25,004 bases of DNA from CAZART01 sp964487555 (GTDB lineage: Bacteria > Bacteroidota > Rhodothermia > Rhodothermales > VXPQ01): NCBI GenBank assembly GCA_964487555.1, contig CAZART010000079.1, positions 1 to 25,004 of the forward strand, written 5' to 3'. Positions 8,217-15,648 of the stretch are shown in pieces. The stretch's first letter is position 1. Each line of letters begins with the position of its first letter. The position numbers and the translations under genes were made by a program. Under the pieces are notes generated by a model. It ran no database searches. It worked only from the letters and a program-made list of their open reading frames with translations, and was not told where the DNA came from.

Positions 8217-8417
8217 TGGCTGCTAAGGATGCATCCGCACGATTCATATACCAGATGATGAGCCGGTGCCCGCCGCGGTCGGCGAGGACCTCGACGCGCA
8301 ATGTCTCTGGCAGAGTAGCGGCGCTGAACTGTCTGTTGAATGGCTCGGCAGTAGGCCGCAGGATCTTACCAGCGCAAGAGTCGCAGCAATCCGACACGAC
8401 GGCGCGTGGACATCGAA

Positions 8418-8861
8418 CTATCGCGGCGATACTTCAAACGGATTGGTCGCAACAGTACGACGGCTGCCGTTGACTTCTACATCATGGGTCAGCCTGTACG
8501 TGCCCGAGGAAAGGTCGATGGGAAGATGAGCAACACTCTCGGCGGACTCTCCCGGCCGGAGGCTACGCAGTTCCGCCGTGCACGCCGTAATATCGTCGGG
8601 ACCGAGCCCGGCGTTGATCGTGCTCCATTCGCCGTCCACATACGCTTCAAGCTTAAGAAACGCGAAACAAATATTATAGCCGAGACTCGTCTCGGTATTA
8701 TTTGTCAATCGAATCGCAACCTGCTCGCCGGCGGCGTATCTGTCACTGTCTGTTGCAAAGTCGACCTCGCCATCGGTCTGATAATCAATCCACTCTGTAA
8801 TGCTCCGGCCATTGCATGCTGAAACTATAAAAGCGAGCGAAATACAGACGACGATCTTCAT
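8418..8861 (-). CDS. Lipoprotein with Ig-like (BsuPI-type) domain
   Basis: From ATG 8861 the product is 147 aa. It has a lipoprotein leader (VVCISLAFIVSAC, lipobox VSAC) directly after MKI, which is why this start is preferred over the longer frame reaching 9086. The mature domain has the pattern 'DSDRYAAGEQVAIRLTNNTE', then 'FLKLEAYVDGEW', 'LRPGESAESVAHLP' and 'SSGTYRLTHDV'. That is an Ig-like fold often annotated as intracellular proteinase inhibitor BsuPI. The N-terminal domain of the T9SS protein at 29-973 has the same layout. The likely role is envelope-associated; any inhibitory activity is unproven. Confidence 0.75.
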   Translation of the reverse strand: MKIVVCISLAFIVSACNGRSITEWIDYQTDGEVDFATDSDRYAAGEQVAIRLTNNTETSLGYNICFAFLKLEAYVDGEWSTINAGLGPDDITACTAELRSLRPGESAESVAHLPIDLSSGTYRLTHDVEVNGSRRTVATNPFEVSPR

Positions 8862-9218
8862 TGCAGCTTTTTGTGATCCGGTCATCATCAATTCAATCGG
8901 TGATTCCGCAACAGTACGTGATTTGCAACATACCATCGTATGGATTTCAAATGCAGCCTTCTGCCGTTGGCGCAATACAGTCTGGATTGGATCGTAACAA
9001 TTCATGCTACGCCCCTTGTTAATTGCTCCACGACGGAAAGACAGGGAGCATAAGCTCTTTATTCCAAGAGCCCATAATATCGGCAAGCGATCCAGAAGCT
9101 TGGTGCTCGGCAGAAACGATCAATCTCCCTCGAGGTTGTGGTGGTCCGACGTCGCGTACTCGAAAATTTCGATCATACGACCAAGGATTGTTCGAGCGTA
9201 GTTCTTCCGGCAAATTGG
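8862..9218. other. Non-coding stretch
   Basis: About 357 bases lie between the lipoprotein start and the true end of the damaged T9SS gene. No convincing coding frame, repeat or RNA was recognised. The promoter of the minus-strand lipoprotein should lie just above 8861. Confidence 0.4.
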
Positions 9219-10270
9219 CTAGCGCAGCAATACCATCGTCTTAGAGCGACGCTGTTAATCCGCCTTGACCGTGTACATGTAGATGCCGCTCGCGTAGTGC
9301 GAGGCGTTCCAGGTCACTTCATGCCAGCCCGCCGGCATCGTCTCGTCAACGAGGTTGGCGATGCGTCGTCCAAGGAGGTCGTACACGACGAGCGTCACCG
9401 GCTGTGCGTCGGGAAGCCCGACTCGGATGGTTGTCGAAGGGTTGAACGGGTTGGGATAATTCTGCCGGAGGGTGAGTTCTCTTGGAAGCTCGGCGGGCGT
9501 TTCCAGGGCGACGTTCGTTACCTCGCCGGCGGTGAAGGACCATCCGTCCGACCATGGTCCTTCCCGATGCGCGAGCCGCCCGCGCCAGTGATACGTCGCA
9601 CCTTCTTCGAGACCGGAGATGATGAAAGACTGCTCGGTCGTTGTATCCGACATCACAGGGTCATCGAAGGTCGGTGTGCGCGAGAGCTGTACCGCATACC
9701 GGACGGCCGGCCCGGTCTGTGCGTCCCAGTAGAGGGTCAGCGGCTGCTCGAGAGGACCAGTGCCGCTCCACGGAGAACCGAGACTTGGAGGAATCGTTGG
9801 TTCGGGGGACGTGTAGAATCGAATCACCGTTCCTTCGCCGGGCGAGTCCGCGACTGCCGGGTCGCCGTGGAACGTGACCCGGTGAATCGGACGGCCGCGT
9901 TCCCAATCGAGCAGATCGAGGAGATGATCGTCACCCTCGAAACACTGATCCGGATGACCGTCGACGTCCGACTGCACCGCGGATTGCCAGTCGACATTCG
10001 ACGTCACCGGGTAATACGCGTAGATTCGGTCGGACGTCCCCCAGCCGAGTCCGAACGGATCTCACCCTCGGAATAGCCGAAGTCGCATTCGGTTTCCGCG
10101 TTCGAAAAGAGTACGGGGATCATCTGGATGTCGTCGCTCACATCGTTTTCGCCGCAAAGGCCGACGGAGCCTACGTCCCAGATTTCAATGGGGACACGGA
10201 TGACGCGCTCCGACGTGAAGGCATGCAGGGCAGGACTCGTGATCGGGGCGATGGAGCCAGAGTGGAGACA
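9219..10270 (-). pseudogene. T9SS-secreted protein with Fn3-like domain, frameshifted and nonsense-interrupted
   Basis: The sequence reads 'SPALHAFTSERVIRVPIEIW' and 'IQMIPVLFSNAETECDFGYS' in one frame, then continues as 'DPFGLGWGTSDRIYAYYP' in another. Removing a duplicated GA at 10060-10063 restores SEGDPFG. Next come an Fn3-like module (YAVQLSRTPTF, YHWRGRLAHREG) and a T9SS sorting domain (LRQNYPNPFNPSTTIRV, VVYDLLGRRIANL, GIYMYTVKAD). TAA at 9255-9257 cuts off the last strand; the same frame beyond it gives QRRSKTMVLLR and then TAG at 9219-9221, exactly the expected ending. The 5' end is missing: recognisable sequence stops near 10270, and a recombinase relic lies beyond. This is a decayed, truncated gene. 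Confidence 0.8.
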
Positions 10271-10394
10271 GGGTCTGGGAATGCGGGGTGGGTTTACGCA
10301 TAGGCGCGGGTGCCGATGGGCGCGTCGGATCCGGCGCGTGAGCGAACCGGCATCTCCGCTGGGGGCAGTAGGCCGACGAGGAGGAGGTGGCCGC

Positions 10395-10547
10395 GTGTGC
10401 TCGGATCTCTTCCGGTCCTAACTGATCCGGCGAGGTGCCGAAGTGCTGAGCGAATTTGCCGACCCGGTCGACGTACGTCTTGATCGTCTGAGGTGAATGG
10501 TTGCGGATCGTGAGATCCTCGATCATGCGTTGGCCTAAGAGGCTCAT
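10395..10547 (-). pseudogene. N-terminal relic of an IS91-associated tyrosine recombinase
   Basis: The first 51 codons from ATG 10547 read as the SAM-like N-terminal domain of a site-specific tyrosine recombinase: 'RMIEDLTIRNHSPQTIKTYV' followed by 'GKFAQHFGTSPDQLGPEEIRA'. Recombinases of this type often accompany IS91-family transposases. Similarity ends after EEIRAH and the catalytic domain (R-H-R-Y) is absent. Between 10270 and 10395 no gene is recognisable. A relic of an IS91-type transposase lies at about 23.2-23.6 kb. Confidence 0.75.
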
Positions 10548-10556
10548 GACAGATTC

Positions 10557-10706
10557 CTACGGCCATTCCTTCAGAGACCGGATCAGGTTTGCCGAGGGTG
10601 GATGCCGTCGTTCCGCTTGTCGAACGCGATAGGCGATGGTGTCGCGATCGTGCGTAACGCCGGGGCTGTACCACGGCCGGAACGCCCGCGCGATCGTGAT
10701 CCCGGA
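10557..10706 (-). other. Possible C-terminal gene fragment
   Basis: One minus-strand frame, ending at TAG 10557-10559, reads like the tail of a real protein: ITIARAFRPWYSPGVTHDRD, then YRVRQAERRHPPSANLIRSL and EWP. It has no start of its own; above about 10706 it runs antisense-free into the lactonase end in another frame. I do not recognise the family. Another short scrap is plausible given the mosaic nature of the region. Confidence 0.3.
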
Positions 10707-10710
10707 CGCT

Positions 10711-11844
10711 TCAGAGAAAGCGGAGGCAGACGGGGGAGGGGAGATCCAGCACCTGCCCGGTCGGCGTGAGACGGCCGGTGGATGCGTCGACGGCGAAGAT
10801 GACAATGTCGTCGGTGCGCTGATTAGCGACGAGCAGGAAGCGGCCTGACGGGTCGAGGGCGAAGTTGCGGGGCCAGGATCCGCCCGTCGACACGTGCTGC
10901 ACGGCCGAGAGTGCGCCGGTTTCCGGGTGGATCGAGAAAACGACGATGCTGTCGTGGCCGCGGTTGGAGCCGTAGACGAATCGGCCGTCGGCTGAGACAT
11001 GGACATCGGCGCAGTAGGATTCGCCCTCGAAATCCTCAGGCAGCGTCCTGATCGTCTGCGCCTTCGAGAGTTCGCCGTCCGCATACGCGAAGGATGTTAG
11101 CGTGGAATCGAGCTCATTGATGACGTAGGCGTGGTGACCATTCGGATGGAAGGCGATGTGGCGCGGTCCTGCGCCGGGCGCGACGGACGCTTCGCTGTGG
11201 GGCACGAGCTCGCCTCCATCCACCCGATACATGATGACCTTGTCGATGCCGAGGTCGACGGCGAACGCGAAGCCATCGTGGGGGAGGATGCAGTGCGCGT
11301 GCGGCCCCTTCTGCCTGCGCCCATTGGCGCCGGAGCCGGCGTGCTGCTCCACGTCGGCGGCTGCGCCAAGCCGGCCATCGTGCAGGATGGGATAGATCGC
11401 CACGTTACCACCGACGTAATTGGCGACGAGGACGTGCCCGCCGTCGGCCGTCACGGAGACGTAGCACGGCGCCCCACCATGTGAAGGCTGCGCGTTGAGC
11501 TTCCGCAGCGACTTCGTCGAGGGATCCACTGCGTAGGCGTAGACGCCGCCGGCCTCCGTATCGGCGAAATCGGTCGTTTCGCTGACGGAATAGAGATACT
11601 TGCCGGAAGGATCGACGGCCAGGTACGATGGATTTGCGATGCCCTCCGTCACGTCGACGATCTCGACGGCACCGGAGTCGGCATTCATCCGGCAGCGATA
11701 GATGCCCTTGCTTTCGCCGTCCGTATAGGTACCCACATACAGATCCAGCATCCTCATCGGCGCGCGCGGGGTCAGGAGACGATAACCCAGAGGGGCCATG
11801 GCAACCGTCTGAAGGAAAGCGCGCCGAGTCGTATTCATTTCCAT
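10711..11844 (-). CDS. Exported lactonase-family beta-propeller (6-phosphogluconolactonase-like)
   Basis: The 377-aa protein has an N-terminal twin-arginine-type leader (TTRRAFLQTVAMAPLG). A seven-bladed propeller of the lactonase (Pgl/YbhE, COG2706) family follows: 'LYVGTYTDGESKGIYRC', 'PSYLAVDPSGKYLYSVSE', 'GPHAHCILPHDGFAFAVDLG', 'GAGPRHIAFHPNGHHAYVIN', 'FVYGSNRGHDSIVVF' and the closing 'RFLLVANQRTDDIVIF'. The length is normal for the family. Such enzymes hydrolyse sugar lactones; an exported copy would act on aldonolactones outside the cytoplasm. A relic of a membrane protein ends 13 bases upstream of its start, so the gene was probably downstream in an operon. The C-terminus (PSPVCLRFL) appears complete. 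Confidence 0.9.
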   Translation of the reverse strand: MEMNTTRRAFLQTVAMAPLGYRLLTPRAPMRMLDLYVGTYTDGESKGIYRCRMNADSGAVEIVDVTEGIANPSYLAVDPSGKYLYSVSETTDFADTEAGGVYAYAVDPSTKSLRKLNAQPSHGGAPCYVSVTADGGHVLVANYVGGNVAIYPILHDGRLGAAADVEQHAGSGANGRRQKGPHAHCILPHDGFAFAVDLGIDKVIMYRVDGGELVPHSEASVAPGAGPRHIAFHPNGHHAYVINELDSTLTSFAYADGELSKAQTIRTLPEDFEGESYCADVHVSADGRFVYGSNRGHDSIVVFSIHPETGALSAVQHVSTGGSWPRNFALDPSGRFLLVANQRTDDIVIFAVDASTGRLTPTGQVLDLPSPVCLRFL

Positions 11845-11857
11845 GGTGCGTTGAGGG

Positions 11858-11968
11858 TCAAAGCTTCAGGATGTAGCCGCGCCGGCGCAGCCAGGCCGCC
11901 ATCCACACGATCGCCACGGCAAAGATGATGGCGCGAAGAAGGCCGGGCAGGTAGCTCGTTCCGAGCGA
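11858..11968 (-). pseudogene. C-terminal scrap of an integral membrane protein
   Basis: In a frame different from the GH18 remnant, the sequence GTSYLPGLLRAIIFAVAIVW continues MAAWLRRRGYILKL and ends at TGA 11858-11860. It is a single C-terminal transmembrane helix with a basic tail. Its stop lies 13 bases before the lactonase start, the normal spacing for an operon partner, so it belongs to the lactonase side of the junction. It somewhat resembles the C-terminal helix of membrane acyltransferases of the DUF5009 type, but this is a weak guess. Confidence 0.5.
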
Positions 11969-12603
11969 TGGAGGTTTGTGTAGATTGCGTCGAGGAGGAC
12001 TTCCTTCGGATCGTGGCTGTGCTCCCAGTACATGATACCGCCGAGCCCCCTTGCGCGCACGAATTCCGATTTGTGCTGAAGCGATTCCGGATCGTCATAG
12101 GAGATGAAAGTCGTCGAATCCGGATTCCAGAGATACGGCGCCTTCGCAACCTCGTCCCAGTGCCGGGTGAAGCTGGTCGAGCCGCACATGACCCCGGCCA
12201 TGCCGAGCGTCATCCCGCTGAATGCGCCGGACGTTACGGTCGCCGCCTCGCACCCTAGCAGCTCGGCGATGCGCTCGCCGACGCGGTCCTGGATCTCGTC
12301 GAGCACCACGTAGGGTCGACGCGCGTATTCGATGGCGTCGACGACTTCTTTGGGCATCAGCGATCCCGTAAGTGAGGTGTACGTGCCGGCTGCGTTGATG
12401 AAGCTGCGAAGTCCGAGCTCCTGGAAATAGTCTCGAAACGGCGCCTCGGCGGCGACACGTGCGGCGCTTCCGGCGGCGGGAACGCCGGCGAGAGTACCGG
12501 ATGCACCGGCGGTGCCGGTGGTCGCCCCGGCGAGGCCACCGAATACACCGCCAATCAGCGGCAAGCTAGCAATTCTGCGAAGAGCGGTTCGGCGGGAAAG
12601 CAT
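11866..12603 (-). CDS. Chimeric frame: Tat-exported SelA-like PLP enzyme N-terminus fused to GH18 tail
   Basis: From ATG 12603 the frame encodes about 245 aa. Residues 1-~141 are the N-terminus of a SelA-like, aminotransferase class V-fold PLP enzyme with a twin-arginine leader (SRRTALRRIASLPLIGG). The family signature follows: LRSFINAAGTYTSLTGSLMP, YVVLDEIQDRVGERIAELLG and CEAATVTSGAFSGMTLGMAG. At about 12180 it switches in frame to the end of a glycoside hydrolase family 18 protein, then runs out of phase into a membrane-protein tail. The PLP lysine and most of the enzyme are missing, so the product cannot be active. RidA and the deacetylase upstream are the expected partners of the intact SelA-like gene. 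The fusion is either a deletion scar or an assembly error. Confidence 0.75.
   Translation of the reverse strand: MLSRRTALRRIASLPLIGGVFGGLAGATTGTAGASGTLAGVPAAGSAARVAAEAPFRDYFQELGLRSFINAAGTYTSLTGSLMPKEVVDAIEYARRPYVVLDEIQDRVGERIAELLGCEAATVTSGAFSGMTLGMAGVMCGSTSFTRHWDEVAKAPYLWNPDSTTFISYDDPESLQHKSEFVRARGLGGIMYWEHSHDPKEVLLDAIYTNLHRSERATCPAFFAPSSLPWRSCGWRPGCAGAATS
11966..12180 (-). pseudogene. C-terminal scrap of a GH18 chitinase-like gene
   Basis: The segment reads TSFTRHWDEVAKAPYLWNP, then TTFISYDDPESLQHKSEFV, RARGLGGIMYWEHSHDP and LLDAIYTNLH. This is the unmistakable last ~70 residues of a family 18 glycoside hydrolase (TIM-barrel strands 7-8 with the conserved Trp of the barrel floor in MYWE). 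The catalytic DxxDxDxE strand is not present. It is joined in frame to the SelA-like N-terminus on one side and to an unrelated membrane-protein tail on the other. Confidence 0.8.
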
Positions 12604-12692
12604 GGGGGAGGGTGTGGGTAGTGGGTTGATTTGGGCGATGGACGTTGGGACGTACACGCGTCAACTCATCAACCCGTCCGCTCGTCAACTCG

Positions 12693-13220
12693 TCATAGCG
12701 CTGCGATACAGTCGATTTCGACGAGGGAATCGCCTGGTACGCCGCCGAAGGTGGCGACCGTCGTGCGCACGGGCGGGTTCTCGCCGAAGCGGCCGCGGTA
12801 AACGTCGTTCATCGCATGGTAGTCGTGGATGTCGTGGAGGTAGACGTTGACCTTCAAGACCTTCTCCATCGACGAGCCGGCTTTTTCGAGCTCCTTCTGC
12901 AGCTCGTTGAGCACGTGGTCGGTGTGCGCCACAATGTCGCCCTCGAAGTGGGCGCCCTTGCCTGCGACGTAGACCAGGCCGCCGTGGACGACGTGGCTCG
13001 AGAAGAGCGGCTCGTCGTCGCTCATTACGACGGTCGCGGCACCGCTCGTGCGCGTAGACGCGGCGAGCGTCGATGCGGCAGCCGGACGTGGTGAAGACGA
13101 GGCGCCGGCCGCGCGTGCGGATCGCGGCGATGCGACGGCTGCGGCTCCGAAACCGAAGGACGCCAGATAGGCGCCGGCCTTTTTGACAAAAGAGCGTCTG
13201 TTGTTTGCGTGGTTGTCCAT
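12693..13220 (-). CDS. Tat-exported RidA (YjgF/YER057c/UK114) family protein
   Basis: ATG 13220 is chosen because it is followed by a twin-arginine leader (ANNRRSFVKKAGAYLASFG), giving 175 aa. The C-terminal ~115 residues are a complete Rid domain: 'LFSSHVVHGGLVYVAGKGAH', 'HTDHVLNELQKELEKAGSSM', 'VLKVNVYLHDIHDYHAMND' and 'NPPVRTTVATFGGVPGDSLV' ending EIDCIAAL. The Arg in PVRTTV and Glu in VEID match the imine-binding residues of RidA. RidA hydrolyses reactive enamine/imine intermediates released by PLP enzymes, so its place beside a SelA-like PLP enzyme is logical. An alanine/serine-rich linker separates leader and domain. An exported Rid protein is unusual because characterised members are mostly cytosolic or organellar. 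Confidence 0.88.
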   Translation of the reverse strand: MDNHANNRRSFVKKAGAYLASFGFGAAAVASPRSARAAGASSSPRPAAASTLAASTRTSGAATVVMSDDEPLFSSHVVHGGLVYVAGKGAHFEGDIVAHTDHVLNELQKELEKAGSSMEKVLKVNVYLHDIHDYHAMNDVYRGRFGENPPVRTTVATFGGVPGDSLVEIDCIAAL

Positions 13221-13236
13221 TGGATCTCTCGATGAG

Positions 13237-13497
13237 TTAGTGATTGCGAGGCAAGGTCTCCGGACCGGCCGTGACGGCCGTCTCTTCCTGGCGCGACGCT
13301 GGCCAGTCGTGGGCACGCATGGCCGGCCCTTCGAGAAGGTAACGTCGATTAGTGTCGGCTTCGGCGGCGAGGCCGACGGCTTCGAGGTACTCCGTTCGAT
13401 CGAGCCGCTGCGCGTGCGCGGGAGTCGCCGCGGCAAAGGAGGCGGCGATGGATGCCGTCAGAAGTGCGCCGCGAACTTGGGGGAATGACCGATTCAT
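13237..13497 (-). CDS. Small exported protein of unknown function
   Basis: This 86-aa product has a good Sec signal peptide (GALLTASIAASFAAATPAHA, then Q) and a short charged mature part (RLDRTEYLEAVGLAAEADTN, RRYLLEG). It lies 9 bases after the deacetylase gene and 16 bases before RidA, all on the same strand, so it is almost certainly co-transcribed with them. It may be intact or the front of a shortened protein. No family is recognised. Confidence 0.55.
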   Translation of the reverse strand: MNRSFPQVRGALLTASIAASFAAATPAHAQRLDRTEYLEAVGLAAEADTNRRYLLEGPAMRAHDWPASRQEETAVTAGPETLPRNH

Positions 13498-13506
13498 GGG
13501 ACATCC

Positions 13507-14963
13507 TCAATCAACAAATTCCGGCCGCGAGATGCCGTTTAGGTCCCAGACGACGTCGCCGGCGCGGACCGTCAGCTCGGCTTCTAGCTTCCGGGTGCCG
13601 TCCATCCGAAAGCCGCGCACGTCCACGAAGCCGAAGTCCCCTTCCCGCAGGCGAAGGACTGCCACGTCGGCCTCGGCGCCGACGTCCAGATGTCCGAGCT
13701 CCATGCGCCGAATTACCTCGGCCGGCGTCCACGTCGTGGCTCGGATGACGTCGGCGAGCGGCATTCCGAGCGCAAGGAATTTCGACATGACGTTCGTCAG
13801 ATCCTTCATACCGGCGTTCATGCTTCCGGTATGGAGATCGGTGCTGATCGTGTTGGGCCAGAAGCCGGCCTTGGTCCCGGGAACGGCGGCCGAATAGAAA
13901 AAGCTGCCGCCGCCGTGGCCGACGTCGAAGACGATGCCGCGCTCCTGCGCATCGAGCACGAACGTGCGAAAGCTGCCGTCCGCGTCCACCACGGACTCGC
14001 GGCCGTTCAAGTTGGCGTATGCGTGCGTGAAGATGTCGCCGGGTCGCAGGTGGTCGAAAAAGAGCTCTTCAATAGAGAGCGGCGGGTCGGCGCTTCCGAA
14101 GTCGATCATAACGGGCACACTCGCCTGCCGGCCCGCCTCCACGGCGCGATCCGTCGCCTGCCAGTCGTGCCCATCGTAATGGGCCAGCTTGACGCCGACG
14201 ACGACGTCTTGGTATTTGTGCGCGGTCATGGCGGTCAGCTTCGGGTCCATATCGGCGAGATTCTGCTCGGTGACGCCGCCTTTCATGCCCGCGCCGACGA
14301 TATTCAAAAACGCGAGAACCCGTGTGTCGGAATGGTTGACGGTCTGCTCGATAAAGTCGCGGATGTTTCGCCAGCCTGCGCTGCCCACATCGACGGAGGT
14401 CGTCACCCCCGACCGAAACGTGAAGGCATCGGGCGGGACGCTCGTGTAGCTGTTGCTGATGTACGCATCCTCTTCCGTGCCGTGGAAGACGTGCACGTGC
14501 ATATCGATGAGCCCCGGCGTGACGTACAATCCGGCTGCATCAACAAGGGTCGTGGCCCGCGCCGCGTCGACGTCGCGAGCGACGACGGCGATCTTCCCCT
14601 CCGCGACCCCGACATCCATCACCTCGTCGATGCCGTTCTTTGGATCGATGACGTGGCCGTTCTTGATGAGGAGGTCGAGATCCTGGGCCGCAGACGGCAT
14701 TGCGAAAAGTATGAGCAGGATGGATGAAAGAATGATTCTCAGGAACCGTGAAAGAANNNNNNNNNNNNNNNNNNNNNNNNNNNNNNNNNNNNNNNNNNNN
14801 NNNNNNNNNNNNNNNNNNNNNNNNNNNNNNNNNNNNNNNNNNNNNNNNNNNNNNNNGCGAAAAGTATGAGCAGGATGGATGAAAGAATGATTCTCAGGAA
14901 CCGTGAAAGAAGGATGGATGAAAGATCGATTCTAACGAACCGCGGAGAAAGATCGTCGGCCAT
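13507..14963 (-). CDS. Amidohydrolase/deacetylase-family metallohydrolase (EF_0837-like), spanning the assembly gap
   Basis: This is an amidohydrolase-superfamily enzyme: metal ligands in GLIDMHVHVFHG, a candidate carbamylated lysine in VVVGVKLAHYDG, later ligands in IFTHAYANLNG and DVGHGGGSFF, and the catalytic Asp in TISTDLHTGS. The pattern fits the 'amidohydrolase/deacetylase metallohydrolase' (EF_0837/AHA_3915) group, which commonly neighbours SelA-like PLP enzymes, as here. Coding sequence continues upstream of the internal ATG at 14700 into a signal peptide that crosses the gap. Removing the 100 N and one 55-bp duplicate leaves 1302 bases, an exact 434 codons from ATG 14963 (MADDLSPRFVRID...). 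The leader contains a twofold repeat, RF-x-RI-x-LSSILL. Confidence 0.88.
14702..14911. repeat. Exact 55-bp direct duplication flanking the N gap
   Basis: Bases 14702-14756 and 14857-14911 are identical over all 55 positions and sit directly on both sides of the N run. An overlap of exactly 55 bases is what two contigs sharing a k=55 graph overlap would leave, so this is a scaffolding duplicate rather than biology. Confidence 0.9.
14757..14856. other. Assembly gap of 100 N
   Basis: Exactly 100 undefined bases, a default gap length. It interrupts the signal-peptide region of the deacetylase gene. The true distance is probably zero once the 55-bp overlap is merged. Confidence 0.98.
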
Positions 14964-15013
14964 ACCTAACTGCTTTTCGGTGAATGGTGGTGTGATGCGG
15001 TGCGTTCTCATGC

Positions 15014-15505
15014 TCAGACCGGTGACGGCAGGCGGTGCAGCACGCGCGTCTCCTTCGTGCTACCAGAGAATATAGCATACAGAGCGGCGGTAATTCCCAG
15101 GATGCCGAACGCCGCCACCGTAAACACCGGGTCGTGCGTCATCTTTTCGCCGGTCAGCACGATCGCATTCGGATGCGGGCGACCTTTGCCTTCTCGATAC
15201 GAGATGATGACGATCAGGATGACGGAGATCAGGAACACGTAGCCCATCCGGTTGAGGAACGGCACCGACGGAGCCATCACGGCCATTCCCGCGGACAGCG
15301 GAATGCTGAGAATGGCCGAGACGAGCGCCGCATTCGGTGTCGTCTTTCTCCAGAAGAGTCCCATCACGAAAATGGCCAGAACGCCAGGGCTGATGAAGCC
15401 CGAGTATTTCTGGATGTATTGGAACACCTGATCGAGCATCGCGAGTTGCGGAGCGAGTATCGCGCCGATGATGATGGCAAGAAGTCCGACGACCCGGCCG
15501 ACGCG
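15014..15505 (-). pseudogene. C-terminal part of a sodium:solute (sugar) symporter
   Basis: From about 15505 downward the frame reads RVGRVVGLLAIIIGAILAPQ, LDQVFQYIQKYSGFISPGVL, AIFVMGLFWRKTTPNAALVS and PFLNRMGYVFLISVILIVII. This is the last third of an SSS-family Na+/sugar symporter (SglT-like), containing the conserved 'YIQKY-GFISPGVLAIF-GLFW' block. About 164 residues and the natural C-terminus (TGA 15014-15016) remain; the N-terminal two thirds are absent. At 15505 it meets a plus-strand isomerase fragment. An uptake symporter beside the deacetylase fits a sugar-derivative pathway, but this copy cannot transport. Confidence 0.85.
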
Positions 15506-15644
15506 CGAGCTGGACCCCATCCTGGATGAGGTCGCGACCTTTGAGGTAGCCGTTCCCTCGTGGGCACTTGGTACCGGTGGCACCCGCTTCGGCCGATTTC
15601 CGGGCACGGGCGAGCCCCGCGACGTCTATGAAAAGCTGACGGAT
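15506..15644 (+). pseudogene. Internal scrap of L-rhamnose isomerase (RhaI type)
   Basis: On the plus strand the frame reads ELDPILDEVATFEVAVPSWA then LGTGGTRFGRFPGTGEPRDV and YEKLTD. This matches the N-terminal part of the Pseudomonas stutzeri-type L-rhamnose isomerase ('VPSWGVGTGGTRFARFPG'). Only about 46 codons remain, without start, metal site or C-terminus. It lies tail-to-tail against the enolase-superfamily gene and head-to-head against the symporter fragment, on the opposite strand to both. Confidence 0.85.
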
Positions 15645-15648
15645 ATCG

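Noticed and set aside
2841..9257. Genome-wide stop-codon reassignment as the reason for the TAG and TAA interruptions.
   Set aside because: Two different stops are involved, TAG, TAA and TGA all end other intact genes here, and frameshifts accompany them; decay or error is simpler.
13690..14727. Long plus-strand frame opposite the deacetylase gene; similar ones at 15685-16644, 17316-18491 and 9138-10076.
   Set aside because: All are shadows of well-supported minus-strand genes; none shows family motifs.
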